Source: a virus
Length of the DNA stretch: 40,981 bases
IMG/VR virus record: IMGVR_UViG_3300036790_000276
Span: 1 to 40,981 of that record
Reading direction: 5' to 3' (one strand)
Below the pieces are notes generated by a model, which saw only the letters and a program-made list of their open reading frames with translations, was not told the DNA's origin and made no database searches. This document shows, in pieces, positions 24,598-30,831 of the stretch (position 1 is its first letter; each line of letters opens with the position of its first letter). The translations under genes and the position numbers were made by a program.

Positions 24598-24875
24598 TGC
24601 TGTCTACGGTGATCACCATGGAAGACGACGACACCGCGCCGATCGACTCGCGCGGCTACGACACGGCTTACGAGGTGGTCGCCGCCCGGCTGGAGCGCCG
24701 GATCAGGGGCGGCGAGTTCCGGTGGCACACGCCGCTGCCGTCGGAGCCCGCCCTGGCCGAGTGGTACGGCGTGTCCCGCACCACCGTGCGCAGCGCGATA
24801 GACCTGCTGGCGGGCAAGGGCATGGTCGAGAAGCGGCGCGGCAAGGGAACCTACGTCACGTGGGGCCAGCCGTGA
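24597..24875 (+). CDS. GntR-type DNA-binding regulator (KorSA-like)
   Basis: This 92-residue protein is essentially one winged helix-turn-helix domain: AYEVVAARLERRIRGGEF, TPLPSEPALAEWYGVSRTTVRSAIDLLAGKGMVEKRRGKGTYV. It lacks the effector-binding C-terminal domain of full-length GntR proteins. Short GntR regulators are the kor repressors of pSAM2-like integrative elements, where they silence transfer genes. Here it is divergent from the DUF2637-translocase operon and stands beside attP. Start chosen by the leaderless -10; alternatives add 7 or remove 7 residues. Confidence 0.8.
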   Translation: MLSTVITMEDDDTAPIDSRGYDTAYEVVAARLERRIRGGEFRWHTPLPSEPALAEWYGVSRTTVRSAIDLLAGKGMVEKRRGKGTYVTWGQP

Positions 24876-24951
24876 TGCCAGCCCAGGGAAAGTTCTTGCG
24901 CGAACGTTGGCGGGCTATGGGTGTTCGGAAACGGCCGCTGATTATGCTAGT

Positions 24952-24980
24952 TTGCACGTACGCGAACGTACGCGTACAGT
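24952..24980 (+). promoter_or_regulatory. Operator O1 and promoter beside attP
   Basis: A nearly perfect inverted repeat lies at 24958-24977: GTACGCG, spacer AACGTA, CGCGTAC. It is framed by TTGCAC (24952-24957) and TACAGT (24975-24980), 17 bases apart, so it covers a candidate promoter reading right. The predicted transcription start (about 24987) falls at the edge of the tRNA segment. The same operator with nearly the same layout stands before the early operon at 27806-27835. A 9-base copy of its left part, CGCGAACGT, also occurs at 24899. Confidence 0.6.
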
Positions 24981-24985
24981 CCGTA

Positions 24986-25037
24986 CTACGCACTCGTAAT
25001 GCGTAGGTCTGGGGTTCGATTCCCCAAGGCGGCTCCA
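24986..25037. other. attP core: 3' half of tRNA-Thr (CGT)
   Basis: The segment forms an anticodon stem (ACGCA/TGCGT) with loop CTCGTAA, anticodon CGT, a five-base variable loop, a T-arm TGGGG-TTCGATT-CCCCA, a 3' acceptor strand AGGCGGC, discriminator T and CCA at 25035-25037. The 5' half (acceptor GCCGCCT and D-arm) is absent; the operator lies there instead. A tRNA 3' half beside an integrase is the hallmark of an attachment site that restores the host tRNA on integration. The exact crossover point within this block is not known. Confidence 0.85.
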
Positions 25038-25073
25038 GGTCAGGAGCCCTTCCCCGAGAAAGGGTGAAGATCA

Positions 25074-25412
25074 ATGCCAGCCGACTCGCCAGCCAAGAGG
25101 GCTGAAACGGAGCGCGAAACGCTCCAGATCGAAGCGCCGATGGCCGTGTGCGGCCACTGCCGGCGCACGATCATCGGCGACCAGTGGTGCATCCGGAGGA
25201 TTGCCCCGTTGCGTTGTGAGCCTTACGGCCGGGCGACGGCCGACCCTTACGAGGATGGCGACCTGAACGGCCACAACAACGGCCGGGCGTACGTGCCGCT
25301 GAACTGGGACCCGAACGCGTGCAGTGACCCGCCAGAGGAGTCGTGCAGCGATGCAGGCTGCCCGCGTCACGGCTACCCCTGGGGGCCGGTCGACGGAGAG
25401 GAAGGCGAATGA
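25074..25412 (+). CDS. Small Cys/His-rich protein next to attP
   Basis: This 112-residue protein begins at ATG 25074 after AAAGGGTGAAG. It carries MAVCGHCRRTIIGDQWC with four Cys nearby (CGHC then C...C) and a later CSDAGCPRHGYP. Cys and His spacing suggests zinc binding. It is the first gene after attP and can be read from the O1 promoter in the circular form. No family is recognised. Confidence 0.55.
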   Translation: MPADSPAKRAETERETLQIEAPMAVCGHCRRTIIGDQWCIRRIAPLRCEPYGRATADPYEDGDLNGHNNGRAYVPLNWDPNACSDPPEESCSDAGCPRHGYPWGPVDGEEGE

Positions 25413-25425
25413 GCGGCGGCGAGCG

Positions 25426-25638
25426 ATGACGGCGACCCCGGGTGACGACTGGCGCGTGACGTTCTGGTTCCTGACCGACCACACGGGCTGGACTCAGCTC
25501 GGCTTCGCGTTCGTCGCGGCCAAGAGCGAGCAGCACGCGCTGATGCTGTGCACGCAGCGTTCGGCCAAGCTCGGCTTCAACGTCAACGGCGACACCAAGA
25601 TCGAGATCAGGCCCGAGACGGGAGACGGCAAGCTGTGA
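25426..25638 (+). CDS. Small hypothetical protein
   Basis: This 70-residue protein (MTATPGDDWRVTFWFLTDHTGWTQLGF...) appears to be one small alpha/beta domain. The AGGAAGG ribosome site at 25399-25406 better fits ATG 25409, which opens a six-codon frame (MSGGER) whose stop overlaps ATG 25426. Translation of this gene is therefore probably coupled to the short leader. Function unknown. Confidence 0.55.
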   Translation: MTATPGDDWRVTFWFLTDHTGWTQLGFAFVAAKSEQHALMLCTQRSAKLGFNVNGDTKIEIRPETGDGKL

Positions 25639-25853
25639 GCACATCTGGCCGTGGGAGCTACCTGGGCGCAGACGACGCGCACGACGACCCTTACGACGGC
25701 GACGATGACCCGTGCTGCACCAACTGCGAAGGCGAGATCTGGGTTGAGTGCGACGACCCTATCCAGTGCTGCGACCCGCGCTGTGACGGCGAACTTCACC
25801 CTGATCCGGCATGCGGCGGCACCGGCCTGCACAAGCACCAGGTGCTGTTTTGA
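25635..25853 (+). CDS. Small Cys-rich zinc-ribbon-like protein
   Basis: This 72-residue protein starts at a GTG overlapping the previous stop. It is acidic at first, then holds CCTNCEGEIWVECDDPIQCCDPRC and a closing PACGGTGLHKHQ, with nine Cys in about 40 residues. Two metal sites are likely. It ends 16 bases before the convergent end of the integrase gene. Confidence 0.55.
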   Translation: MSTSGRGSYLGADDAHDDPYDGDDDPCCTNCEGEIWVECDDPIQCCDPRCDGELHPDPACGGTGLHKHQVLF

Positions 25854-25869
25854 AGGTGGGACGGGTCGG

Positions 25870-27003
25870 CTAGCCGCCGAACCGCCGGTCGAGCGAGGAC
25901 AGGACCCGCGCGTGGGTCACGGGCCGGACGTGCTGGTAGATCTCCGCCATAGCCGCCGTCGACCAGCCCATCAGGTCCTGCACCACGCGCGGGTCCTCGC
26001 CCTGCTCCAGCAATTCCGTCGCGTAGCCGTGTCGCAAATCGTGCACGCGGTAGTGCGGCAGGTCGAGACTGCCCAGCAGGTCCTGCCAGTCCTGCCAGTC
26101 GTCCCGCGAGTGGACCGGCTGCCCGTTCGGCCGGGTGAACACCAGTCCGCCGATGTCCTGAACTGTCCGGCCCCTGTGCGCGGACAGCGCGGTCACGGCG
26201 ACCGCGGGAAGCGGCACTGACCGGCGCGACTTCCGCGACTTCGGGTCCTTCATCACCCACTCGCCGCCGATCCTCGCCGCCGACTTCCGCACCGTCACCG
26301 ACGCGGGCGCTCCCAGCCGGACGTCACGCCACCGCAGGCCGAGCGCCTCGCCCTGGCGCAGCCCGGTCGTGACGGCCAGCACCCACCGCGCGCCGTTCGG
26401 CCAGTCGCGGCACGCCGCCATCACCGCGTCCACCTCGTCGGCCGACGGCGGCTCGGGCGGCTCCCGGTCGGCCGACGGCGGCGACACGATCGAGCACGGG
26501 TTGTACGGCATCCGCCTCCGGCGCACCGCCTCCTTCAGGCAGCTGGAGAAGATCCGGTGCGCCGTGACCACGGTCGACGGCGAGAGCGTCCCGCCGCGCC
26601 TCGACTCGCGCGCCAGCAGCCCGGCGTGCCAGTCCTCGATGTCGTCGGCGCTCAGCTCCGCGAGCGGGACCCGCTCGAAGTACGGGGCGATGTAGTCCTC
26701 GCACTTCTGCCGGTAGCTGCGGTGCCAGGTGTTCGGGTCGACCTGGGCCCTCGCGGTGACGTGGCACCAGTGCAGCACCCACTCGGCGACGGTCGGCTGC
26801 CGCCCGCGGGGGAGGGTGAAGCCGTCGCGTCGGCGATCGAGAAATGCGGCCCGCTTCTCGATCGCCTCCGCCGGCGTCGGGCCGGTGAACTCGCGCCGGT
26901 CACGTCTTCCGTTCTTCCAGCCGAGGTCAGCTACCGCCACCCATTGATTCCGGCTGGTGCGGTGGTAGAGGCTCCCCTCGCCCTGTTGCCGCCTTCCTGG
27001 CAC
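25870..27003 (-). CDS. int: Tyrosine site-specific integrase
   Basis: This 377-residue recombinase catalyses attP x attB recombination. It has an N-terminal arm-binding region (GEGSLYHRTSRNQWVAVADLG), a core-binding domain (about 70-165) and a catalytic domain with R216 (TGLRQGEALGLRW), a Lys in KDPKSRKSRR, H321 and R324 (HDLRHGYATELL), W347 replacing the common third His (MGWST) and nucleophile Y356 (AEIYQHV). All key positions are present. The GTG at 27003 has GGGAGG upstream. It faces attP, whose tRNA half lies about 830 bases beyond its 3' end, across three small genes. Confidence 0.93.
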   Translation of the reverse strand: MPGRRQQGEGSLYHRTSRNQWVAVADLGWKNGRRDRREFTGPTPAEAIEKRAAFLDRRRDGFTLPRGRQPTVAEWVLHWCHVTARAQVDPNTWHRSYRQKCEDYIAPYFERVPLAELSADDIEDWHAGLLARESRRGGTLSPSTVVTAHRIFSSCLKEAVRRRRMPYNPCSIVSPPSADREPPEPPSADEVDAVMAACRDWPNGARWVLAVTTGLRQGEALGLRWRDVRLGAPASVTVRKSAARIGGEWVMKDPKSRKSRRSVPLPAVAVTALSAHRGRTVQDIGGLVFTRPNGQPVHSRDDWQDWQDLLGSLDLPHYRVHDLRHGYATELLEQGEDPRVVQDLMGWSTAAMAEIYQHVRPVTHARVLSSLDRRFGG

Positions 27004-27136
27004 CTTCCATCCTCCCGATCCTGCGACCGACGCCGAAGCAGGCCACCGCCGGCCGCGTCGCCCATCTCAGCCATGCCCCCGCCACCGCAACCAGGATCAC
27101 CGCCGCGATCACGGTCACCCACCCCTCGTGGAACAT
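26927..27136 (-). CDS. Small membrane protein upstream of integrase
   Basis: This 69-residue frame starts at ATG 27136 with a good AGGAGA ribosome site. It has one membrane segment (WVTVIAAVILVAVAGAWLRW, about residues 6-25) and a basic, Gly-rich C-terminus. It overlaps the integrase start by 77 bases in another frame, which is more than usual here, so the true 3' part may be tolerated rather than selected. It stands where some integrative elements carry a small accessory gene. Confidence 0.45.
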   Translation of the reverse strand: MFHEGWVTVIAAVILVAVAGAWLRWATRPAVACFGVGRRIGRMEGARKAATGRGEPLPPHQPESMGGGS

Positions 27137-27170
27137 GCCGCGTTTCTCCTCTTCTCCGCTGGTGCGCATA

Positions 27171-27183
27171 CAACACCAGACAT
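27171..27183. promoter_or_regulatory. CAACACCAG motif before the integrase operon
   Basis: CAACACCAGACAT occurs here and, with a single change, at 24561-24573 (CAACACCAGTCAT) in the translocase/GntR intergenic region. Both copies lie just upstream of minus-strand operons. It may be a shared operator, for instance of the GntR regulator, but two copies are thin evidence. Confidence 0.3.
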
Positions 27184-27247
27184 CTAGGACAGACGCGACC
27201 GGGGGGGCGTCGGTTTACGCCGATCTTCACTTTTGGCAAACTATTGC

Positions 27248-27682
27248 TCACCCGTTACCCCCGCGGACCTCGCGCAGGGCGTCCGTGACCCTCGCCTCCA
27301 GCGCGGCGCGCTGCCGGGCGGTGAAGTGACCCCCCGCCTCGGCGACCATGCGGGCGGCGTCCTCGGCGTTCCGCTCGTCCTCCGACTCGCGGTCGGCCAG
27401 GTAGGCGGCCAGCAGCCCCCCCGCCTCGGGATGGCCCGCGCCGTCCAGCTCGGCCGGCGTCACGCCGACGGCCGCCGCCATCCGGGCGAGGGTCCGGGCC
27501 GGCGCGGTCTCGGGTGCGGGCCCGATCCTGGTTGTCCGGTAGCCGTTCTCCAGTTGTCTCCAGCGGGCTTCCGATATGCCGGCGAGACTGCCGGCGCGCC
27601 GTAGTGACAGGTCTCGCCTTCGGCGCCGTTCCGCGATGAGGTCCATCACGGGCGGGCGGGGCGGGCGCGGCGTGGTCATCAT
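27248..27682 (-). CDS. XRE-type immunity repressor
   Basis: This 144-residue protein has a helix-turn-helix of the XRE/CI group at about residues 14-75: LIAERRRRRDLSLRRAGSLAGISEARWRQLENG, then MAAAVGVTPAELDGAG. The C-terminal part (about 85-140) is helical and acidic and may dimerise. It is transcribed away from the early operon, with at least two operator copies between, which is the CI arrangement. Start MM at 27682 chosen because AAGG lies upstream and a longer frame would cross the operators. Confidence 0.8.
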   Translation of the reverse strand: MMTTPRPPRPPVMDLIAERRRRRDLSLRRAGSLAGISEARWRQLENGYRTTRIGPAPETAPARTLARMAAAVGVTPAELDGAGHPEAGGLLAAYLADRESEDERNAEDAARMVAEAGGHFTARQRAALEARVTDALREVRGGNG

Positions 27683-27747
27683 GTCCGTCCGTCCGTACCT
27701 TGCGGGCGGGCCCGGGCTCTCGCCGCCCGGGCTCCGTTGTCGCAACG

Positions 27748-27769
27748 ATAACACGAACGTACGCGTACT
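27748..27769. promoter_or_regulatory. Operator O2
   Basis: The right arm CGCGTACT and spacer AACGTA are identical to O1; the left arm ATAACACG is degenerate (5 of 8 matches). Its 15-base core CGAACGTACGCGTAC is found exactly at O1. It lies nearer the repressor gene and may govern repressor transcription. Confidence 0.6.
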
Positions 27770-27805
27770 GCGGAATTCTCCCCCGGCAAATTTGTGCGCG
27801 TTAAC

Positions 27806-27835
27806 TTGCGCAGTACGCGAATGTGCGCGTACTCT
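27806..27835 (+). promoter_or_regulatory. Early promoter with operator O3
   Basis: TTGCGC (27806-27811) and TACTCT (27830-27835) are 18 bases apart. The spacer and the first bases of the -10 are filled by arms AGTACGCG and CGCGTACT around AATGTG (27812-27833). The -10 is seven bases from ATG 27843, so the message is probably leaderless. A bound repressor would block the promoter directly. Confidence 0.6.
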
Positions 27836-27842
27836 ACCACCC

Positions 27843-28088
27843 ATGACACAGCAAGCCACCGAGCCACAGGCGACCCGACTGGTCACCGTGAACGAGGTCT
27901 GCGAGCAGCTCGGCATCAAGAAGACGAAGTTCTACCACCTGGTCAACAAGGGCGAGCTGTCGGTTTACGACCTGTCCGGCTCGAGCCGGAAGCCGGGCCC
28001 GGCCCGGAAGGGCGAGCGCCGCCGGGTCATCCGCGTCGCGCAGGCCGACATCGACGCCTACCTGGCGCGCAGCCGCCGCGCCGCCTAG
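27843..28088 (+). CDS. AlpA/Xis-like helix-turn-helix protein
   Basis: This 81-residue basic protein contains a MerR/HTH_17-type winged helix: TVNEVCEQLGIKKTKFYHLVNKGELSVYDL followed by RRRVIRVAQADIDAYLARSRR. Such proteins are the excisionases and early activators of actinophages and integrative elements. It is the first gene of the early operon, in the position of cro/xis opposite the repressor. It could bend DNA at attP or regulate its own promoter. A terminator-like hairpin follows. Confidence 0.72.
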   Translation: MTQQATEPQATRLVTVNEVCEQLGIKKTKFYHLVNKGELSVYDLSGSSRKPGPARKGERRRVIRVAQADIDAYLARSRRAA

Positions 28089-28098
28089 AGACGCGGCA

Positions 28099-28118
28099 GC
28101 CCCCGAGTCACCGGGGGC
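28099..28118 (+). terminator. GC-rich hairpin after the Xis-like gene
   Basis: GCCCCCG and CGGGGGC flank the loop AGTCAC ten bases after the stop. There is no U tract, as is frequent in high-GC actinomycetes. It may separate or attenuate transcription between the Xis-like gene and the rest of the early operon. Confidence 0.45.
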
Positions 28119-28177
28119 CGCCACCCGGAGCGGGAGACCTCGCGCCGGGCTTCACCCCAACGATAGATGGAGACCCA

Positions 28178-28732
28178 GTGACCAAGGAACAGCTTCAAGC
28201 CGAGAACGAGCGGCTCGGCCGGGAGGTCGCCGCGCTGCGCGACCTGCTGACGGCCGTGCGCGACCACGCGGACGTGCCGAGGCCGGCCGACTACGACAAC
28301 CCCGCCTACCGGTGGCTCTGCGCCGACCGCCTCATCGACATCGCCATCTGGGCCGAGCTGAACGAGCACGCCACCGGCCCGAACGCCGACCGCCACCTGA
28401 ACGACTGGGCCGCCCGGCTGCGCGAGCGCGCCGCCCGGCCGCTGAAGTACACGGTGCGGGCCGCCGAGCCCGAGCCCGCAGCCGACGGCCCCGGCGGCGT
28501 CCCGCTGCCCGCCGACTGCGACCAGGCGAACCCGGAGACGGGCGCGCACTGCCACCGTGGCGGCGACCACGGCGTGCACGAGGACACCGACGGCGTGCAG
28601 TGGCGGACCGACACCGTCGGCGGCCTGCTGCTGCCCGCCGACTGCGACCCGGACAGCGCCCCGGCCCGCGTCGAGGACATCCCCGACGAGATGTTCGGGT
28701 CGCCGTCCTCGGGCCTCGGGTACAGGTCATGA
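28178..28732 (+). CDS. Hypothetical protein with coiled-coil and Cys/His motifs
   Basis: This 184-residue protein starts at GTG 28178 with GGAG six bases upstream. Residues 1-25 form a leucine-zipper-like coil (KEQLQAENERLGREVAALRDLL). The middle includes WLCADRLIDIAIWAELNEHA. The C-terminal third has ADCDQANPETGAHCHRGGDHGVHED and a second ADCDPDSAP. The C-x-GH.G.H type motif recurs twice in the next gene. Function unknown; metal binding likely. Confidence 0.6.
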   Translation: MTKEQLQAENERLGREVAALRDLLTAVRDHADVPRPADYDNPAYRWLCADRLIDIAIWAELNEHATGPNADRHLNDWAARLRERAARPLKYTVRAAEPEPAADGPGGVPLPADCDQANPETGAHCHRGGDHGVHEDTDGVQWRTDTVGGLLLPADCDPDSAPARVEDIPDEMFGSPSSGLGYRS

Positions 28733-29001
28733 GCGCCGTCACCGAGCGCGTCGCGGCCGGCAGGCCCGCGCTCTGCGGCGACCGCGCCGACCCCGTCCAG
28801 TCGTGCTTCCGCGAGCTCGGCCACGACGGCCCGCACCGGCACCCCGCGCGCGGCGAGTGGCTCAACCTCAGCCCCGCCGCCCGTGTCTGCGACGACCGGG
28901 GCGCGACCCCGCACGGCGTCGGCAGGTGCACGCGCGACCTCGGGCACGAGGGCGCGCACGCCGACTACAAGCGCAACCTCTACTGGCAGGCGACGTCATG
29001 A
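28729..29001 (+). CDS. Small protein with twin C..LGH.G.H motifs
   Basis: This 90-residue protein overlaps the previous stop (ATGA). Two similar Cys/His motifs are present: CFRELGHDGPHRH and CTRDLGHEGAHADY, each preceded by further Cys. The motif is widespread in small actinophage proteins and probably binds zinc. No enzymatic function is apparent. Confidence 0.62.
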   Translation: MSAVTERVAAGRPALCGDRADPVQSCFRELGHDGPHRHPARGEWLNLSPAARVCDDRGATPHGVGRCTRDLGHEGAHADYKRNLYWQATS

Positions 29002-29231
29002 CCGCCCCCGAGGCCCTCGAAGCCCACATCGCCGTCGGGTCCCTGGCCGGCATCGCGCCGTCCGACGTCAACGCCCACGTCCTGCTCGTCGTCACCGAGG
29101 ACGGCGAGCTGTCGATCACCGGCACCGCGTGCGACCACCAGGCCGCCGCCATCGTCGCCAGCGCCGTGCACGTCCTCACCATGAAGGCGCTCGCCGCCCA
29201 CCTCCACGACGGAACGGAGCCGCAGTCATGA
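28998..29231 (+). CDS. Small hypothetical protein
   Basis: This 77-residue protein overlaps the previous stop by four bases. It appears as one alpha/beta domain: VNAHVLLVVTEDGELSITGTACD, then a hydrophobic helix AAAIVASAVHVLTMKALAAHL. It has no recognised family; the tight overlaps on both sides support it as a gene. Confidence 0.6.
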   Translation: MTAPEALEAHIAVGSLAGIAPSDVNAHVLLVVTEDGELSITGTACDHQAAAIVASAVHVLTMKALAAHLHDGTEPQS

Positions 29232-29602
29232 CGACGATCACCGAGCGCGTCGCGGCGGGAGCCGCGTTCCTCGACGAGCACGACCCGGAGTGGTGGCGCG
29301 AGATCGACCTTGACGCGCTCGACCTTTCAGAGACCGACCGGTGCGTCCTCGGCCAGCGGTGCCCGCTCGCCGTGCTCGCGGCCTACCTCGGCCACTCTGT
29401 CGAGTGGCTGGACTCGACCGACCGCAGTCACGGCTACGACGCCTACCTGAGGCACCTGGCAGGGTCGCTGTCCGGCTTCGAGCGCCTGGAATGGGCGTCC
29501 GCCCACGGGTTCATCACCGAAGACGACGATGACGAGCGCGACGACTGGGACAGCCTGACCGCCGAGTGGAAGCGCGTCATCACCGAGAGGCGGTCGGCAT
29601 GA
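29228..29602 (+). CDS. Conserved small actinophage protein
   Basis: This 124-residue acidic protein begins TERVAAGAAFLDEHDPEWWREIDLDALDLS and contains CVLGQRC and a closing ASAHGFITEDDDD. The ERVA.GA.FLDE..PGWW pattern followed by CVLGQ recurs in many actinobacteriophages and prophages. Its role has not been established. It overlaps both neighbours by four bases. Confidence 0.68.
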   Translation: MTTITERVAAGAAFLDEHDPEWWREIDLDALDLSETDRCVLGQRCPLAVLAAYLGHSVEWLDSTDRSHGYDAYLRHLAGSLSGFERLEWASAHGFITEDDDDERDDWDSLTAEWKRVITERRSA

Positions 29603-30171
29603 TCTTCGTCATCCTGACCGTCGGCATCGCCGCCGCAGCCGTCCTCGGCTTCCTCATCGGGAGGCTGGACCGTTCCGGCGGGCACGACGCGCCCGAGGGC
29701 GACAGCGCCCCCGAGCGCGCCCCCGGGCAGCCCCACGCCGACTGGGTGGTGGCCCGGTTCCGCGACGACTGGGAGCGGGTGCGCCGCGAGGGCGTGCCGC
29801 TGCCGCCGCTCCGCGACTGCTGCGTGGCCACCGTGGACGAGCAGCACACGGCCGCCTGCGAGGACGGCGCGCCGGCCAGCGCCGCCGCCCCGCGCCACGC
29901 GGCCGTCATGCCCCGGCGCAGGCCGATCGCCGGCCGGCAGCCCTGGCAGACCGCGCAGAACCCCGCCCTGCGCGACCAGGCCGTCGTGCCCGCCTACGCG
30001 CCGCCGGTGTACGGGGACTACCCGTGCTGCGTCCACTGCGGAGACGAGCTGGACCACCTGATTCACACGAAGCCCTGCGATGACGGGTGCAACGGCACGG
30101 CCCCGCCGGTCTACGGCGAAGCGCCGCAGCTCGTCGTCGAGCCCGGCCTGGCCAAGGCGATGACGCCGTGA
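29599..30171 (+). CDS. Membrane-anchored protein with Cys-rich tail
   Basis: This 190-residue protein starts with a hydrophobic segment (FVILTVGIAAAAVLGFLIG, residues 3-21) followed by a long polar part. DWVVARFRDDWERVRREGVPLP lies in the middle, and the C-terminal third has CCVHCGDELDHLIHTKPCDDGC, a probable zinc site. It may be tethered at the membrane with the Cys-rich part in the cytoplasm. Function unknown. Confidence 0.58.
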   Translation: MIFVILTVGIAAAAVLGFLIGRLDRSGGHDAPEGDSAPERAPGQPHADWVVARFRDDWERVRREGVPLPPLRDCCVATVDEQHTAACEDGAPASAAAPRHAAVMPRRRPIAGRQPWQTAQNPALRDQAVVPAYAPPVYGDYPCCVHCGDELDHLIHTKPCDDGCNGTAPPVYGEAPQLVVEPGLAKAMTP

Positions 30172-30365
30172 ACGCCGCCGATGTCATCCACTACCTCGGC
30201 CGGACGGAAGAAGAGTGCATCGCGGCCGGCCAGTCAACCATCTGTGAGGGCTGCAAGATGCTTCACATCCGACGCCAGCTCAGCTTCGGCGATAACCGCC
30301 GGGACGCCGTGACCGAGTGGCGCGAAGAGCTCGGCTACGACCCGATCACAGGAGAGGCTCTGTGA
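30168..30365 (+). CDS. Small hypothetical protein, 65 residues
   Basis: This protein starts at a GTG overlapping the previous stop. It has VIHYLGRTEEECIAAGQSTICEGCK with three Cys, and EWREELGYDPITGEAL at the end. The Cys spacing might bind metal. It overlaps the next start by four bases. No family recognised. Confidence 0.55.
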   Translation: MNAADVIHYLGRTEEECIAAGQSTICEGCKMLHIRRQLSFGDNRRDAVTEWREELGYDPITGEAL

Positions 30366-30586
30366 GCCCCGCAGCGGTCATCAGCGAGCTCGACGCCCGC
30401 ACCGACCGGTCGGGCCGCCCCGGCGTCCGCGCGCAGCAGGAGGCCATGCTCGGCCGCATCGAGGACTACCTCCTCATCAACGGCGACCGCCTCAGCGCCG
30501 CCAAGGCGGCCGAGCGGCTCGGCGTGACCGAGCGCACCGTCGTCCGCTACCGCGCCGCCCTGCGGGCCCTGCGGGAGGCGTCGTGA
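30362..30586 (+). CDS. Small helix-turn-helix protein
   Basis: This 74-residue protein begins at a GTG overlapping the previous stop. A clear helix-turn-helix spans about residues 28-70: MLGRIEDYLLINGDRLSAAKAAERLGVTERTVVRYRAALRAL. Such single-domain proteins act as regulators in phage early operons. The target is unknown. Confidence 0.68.
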   Translation: MSPAAVISELDARTDRSGRPGVRAQQEAMLGRIEDYLLINGDRLSAAKAAERLGVTERTVVRYRAALRALREAS

Positions 30587-30831
30587 TCGGCCGCGCCCTC
30601 GAGGCCGTCCGCGGCCGGGGGAAGTGCCAGTGGTGCGACCCCCTCGGCTACGGCAACCTCGGGGCCCTTCCCCGGGACTGCGCGTGCGAGCGGGAGTGCG
30701 GCGCGGCGCGCTGCGGGCGACGGCCGGCGATCGACGACGACATCCACCGCGACGGCACGCCCGTCGCGCCCGGCATCGACGACGAAGTTGACCAGATGAT
30801 CCGCGACTTCAAGCGATGGGAGCGGCCGTGA
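30583..30831 (+). CDS. Small Cys-rich protein, 82 residues
   Basis: This protein starts at a GTG that overlaps the previous stop. It has CQWCDP, then CACERECGAARC, six Cys in about 35 residues, and an acidic end with DDEVDQMIRDFKRWE. A zinc-binding fold is likely. It directly precedes and overlaps the exonuclease gene. Confidence 0.55.
   Translation: MIGRALEAVRGRGKCQWCDPLGYGNLGALPRDCACERECGAARCGRRPAIDDDIHRDGTPVAPGIDDEVDQMIRDFKRWERP

Noticed and set aside
24930-25037. A complete tRNA-Thr gene
   Set aside because: The 5' acceptor strand and D-arm are missing; operator O1 occupies their place. Only the 3' half is present, which fits attP.
24856-25074. Minus-strand frame of 72 residues containing GIEPQTYALRV
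   Set aside because: It is antisense to the tRNA 3' half. This peptide is a well-known false gene produced opposite tRNA T-arms.
27683-27919. N-terminal extension of the XRE repressor
   Set aside because: It would translate through operators O2 and O3 and the early promoter; MM at 27682 starts directly before the conserved domain.
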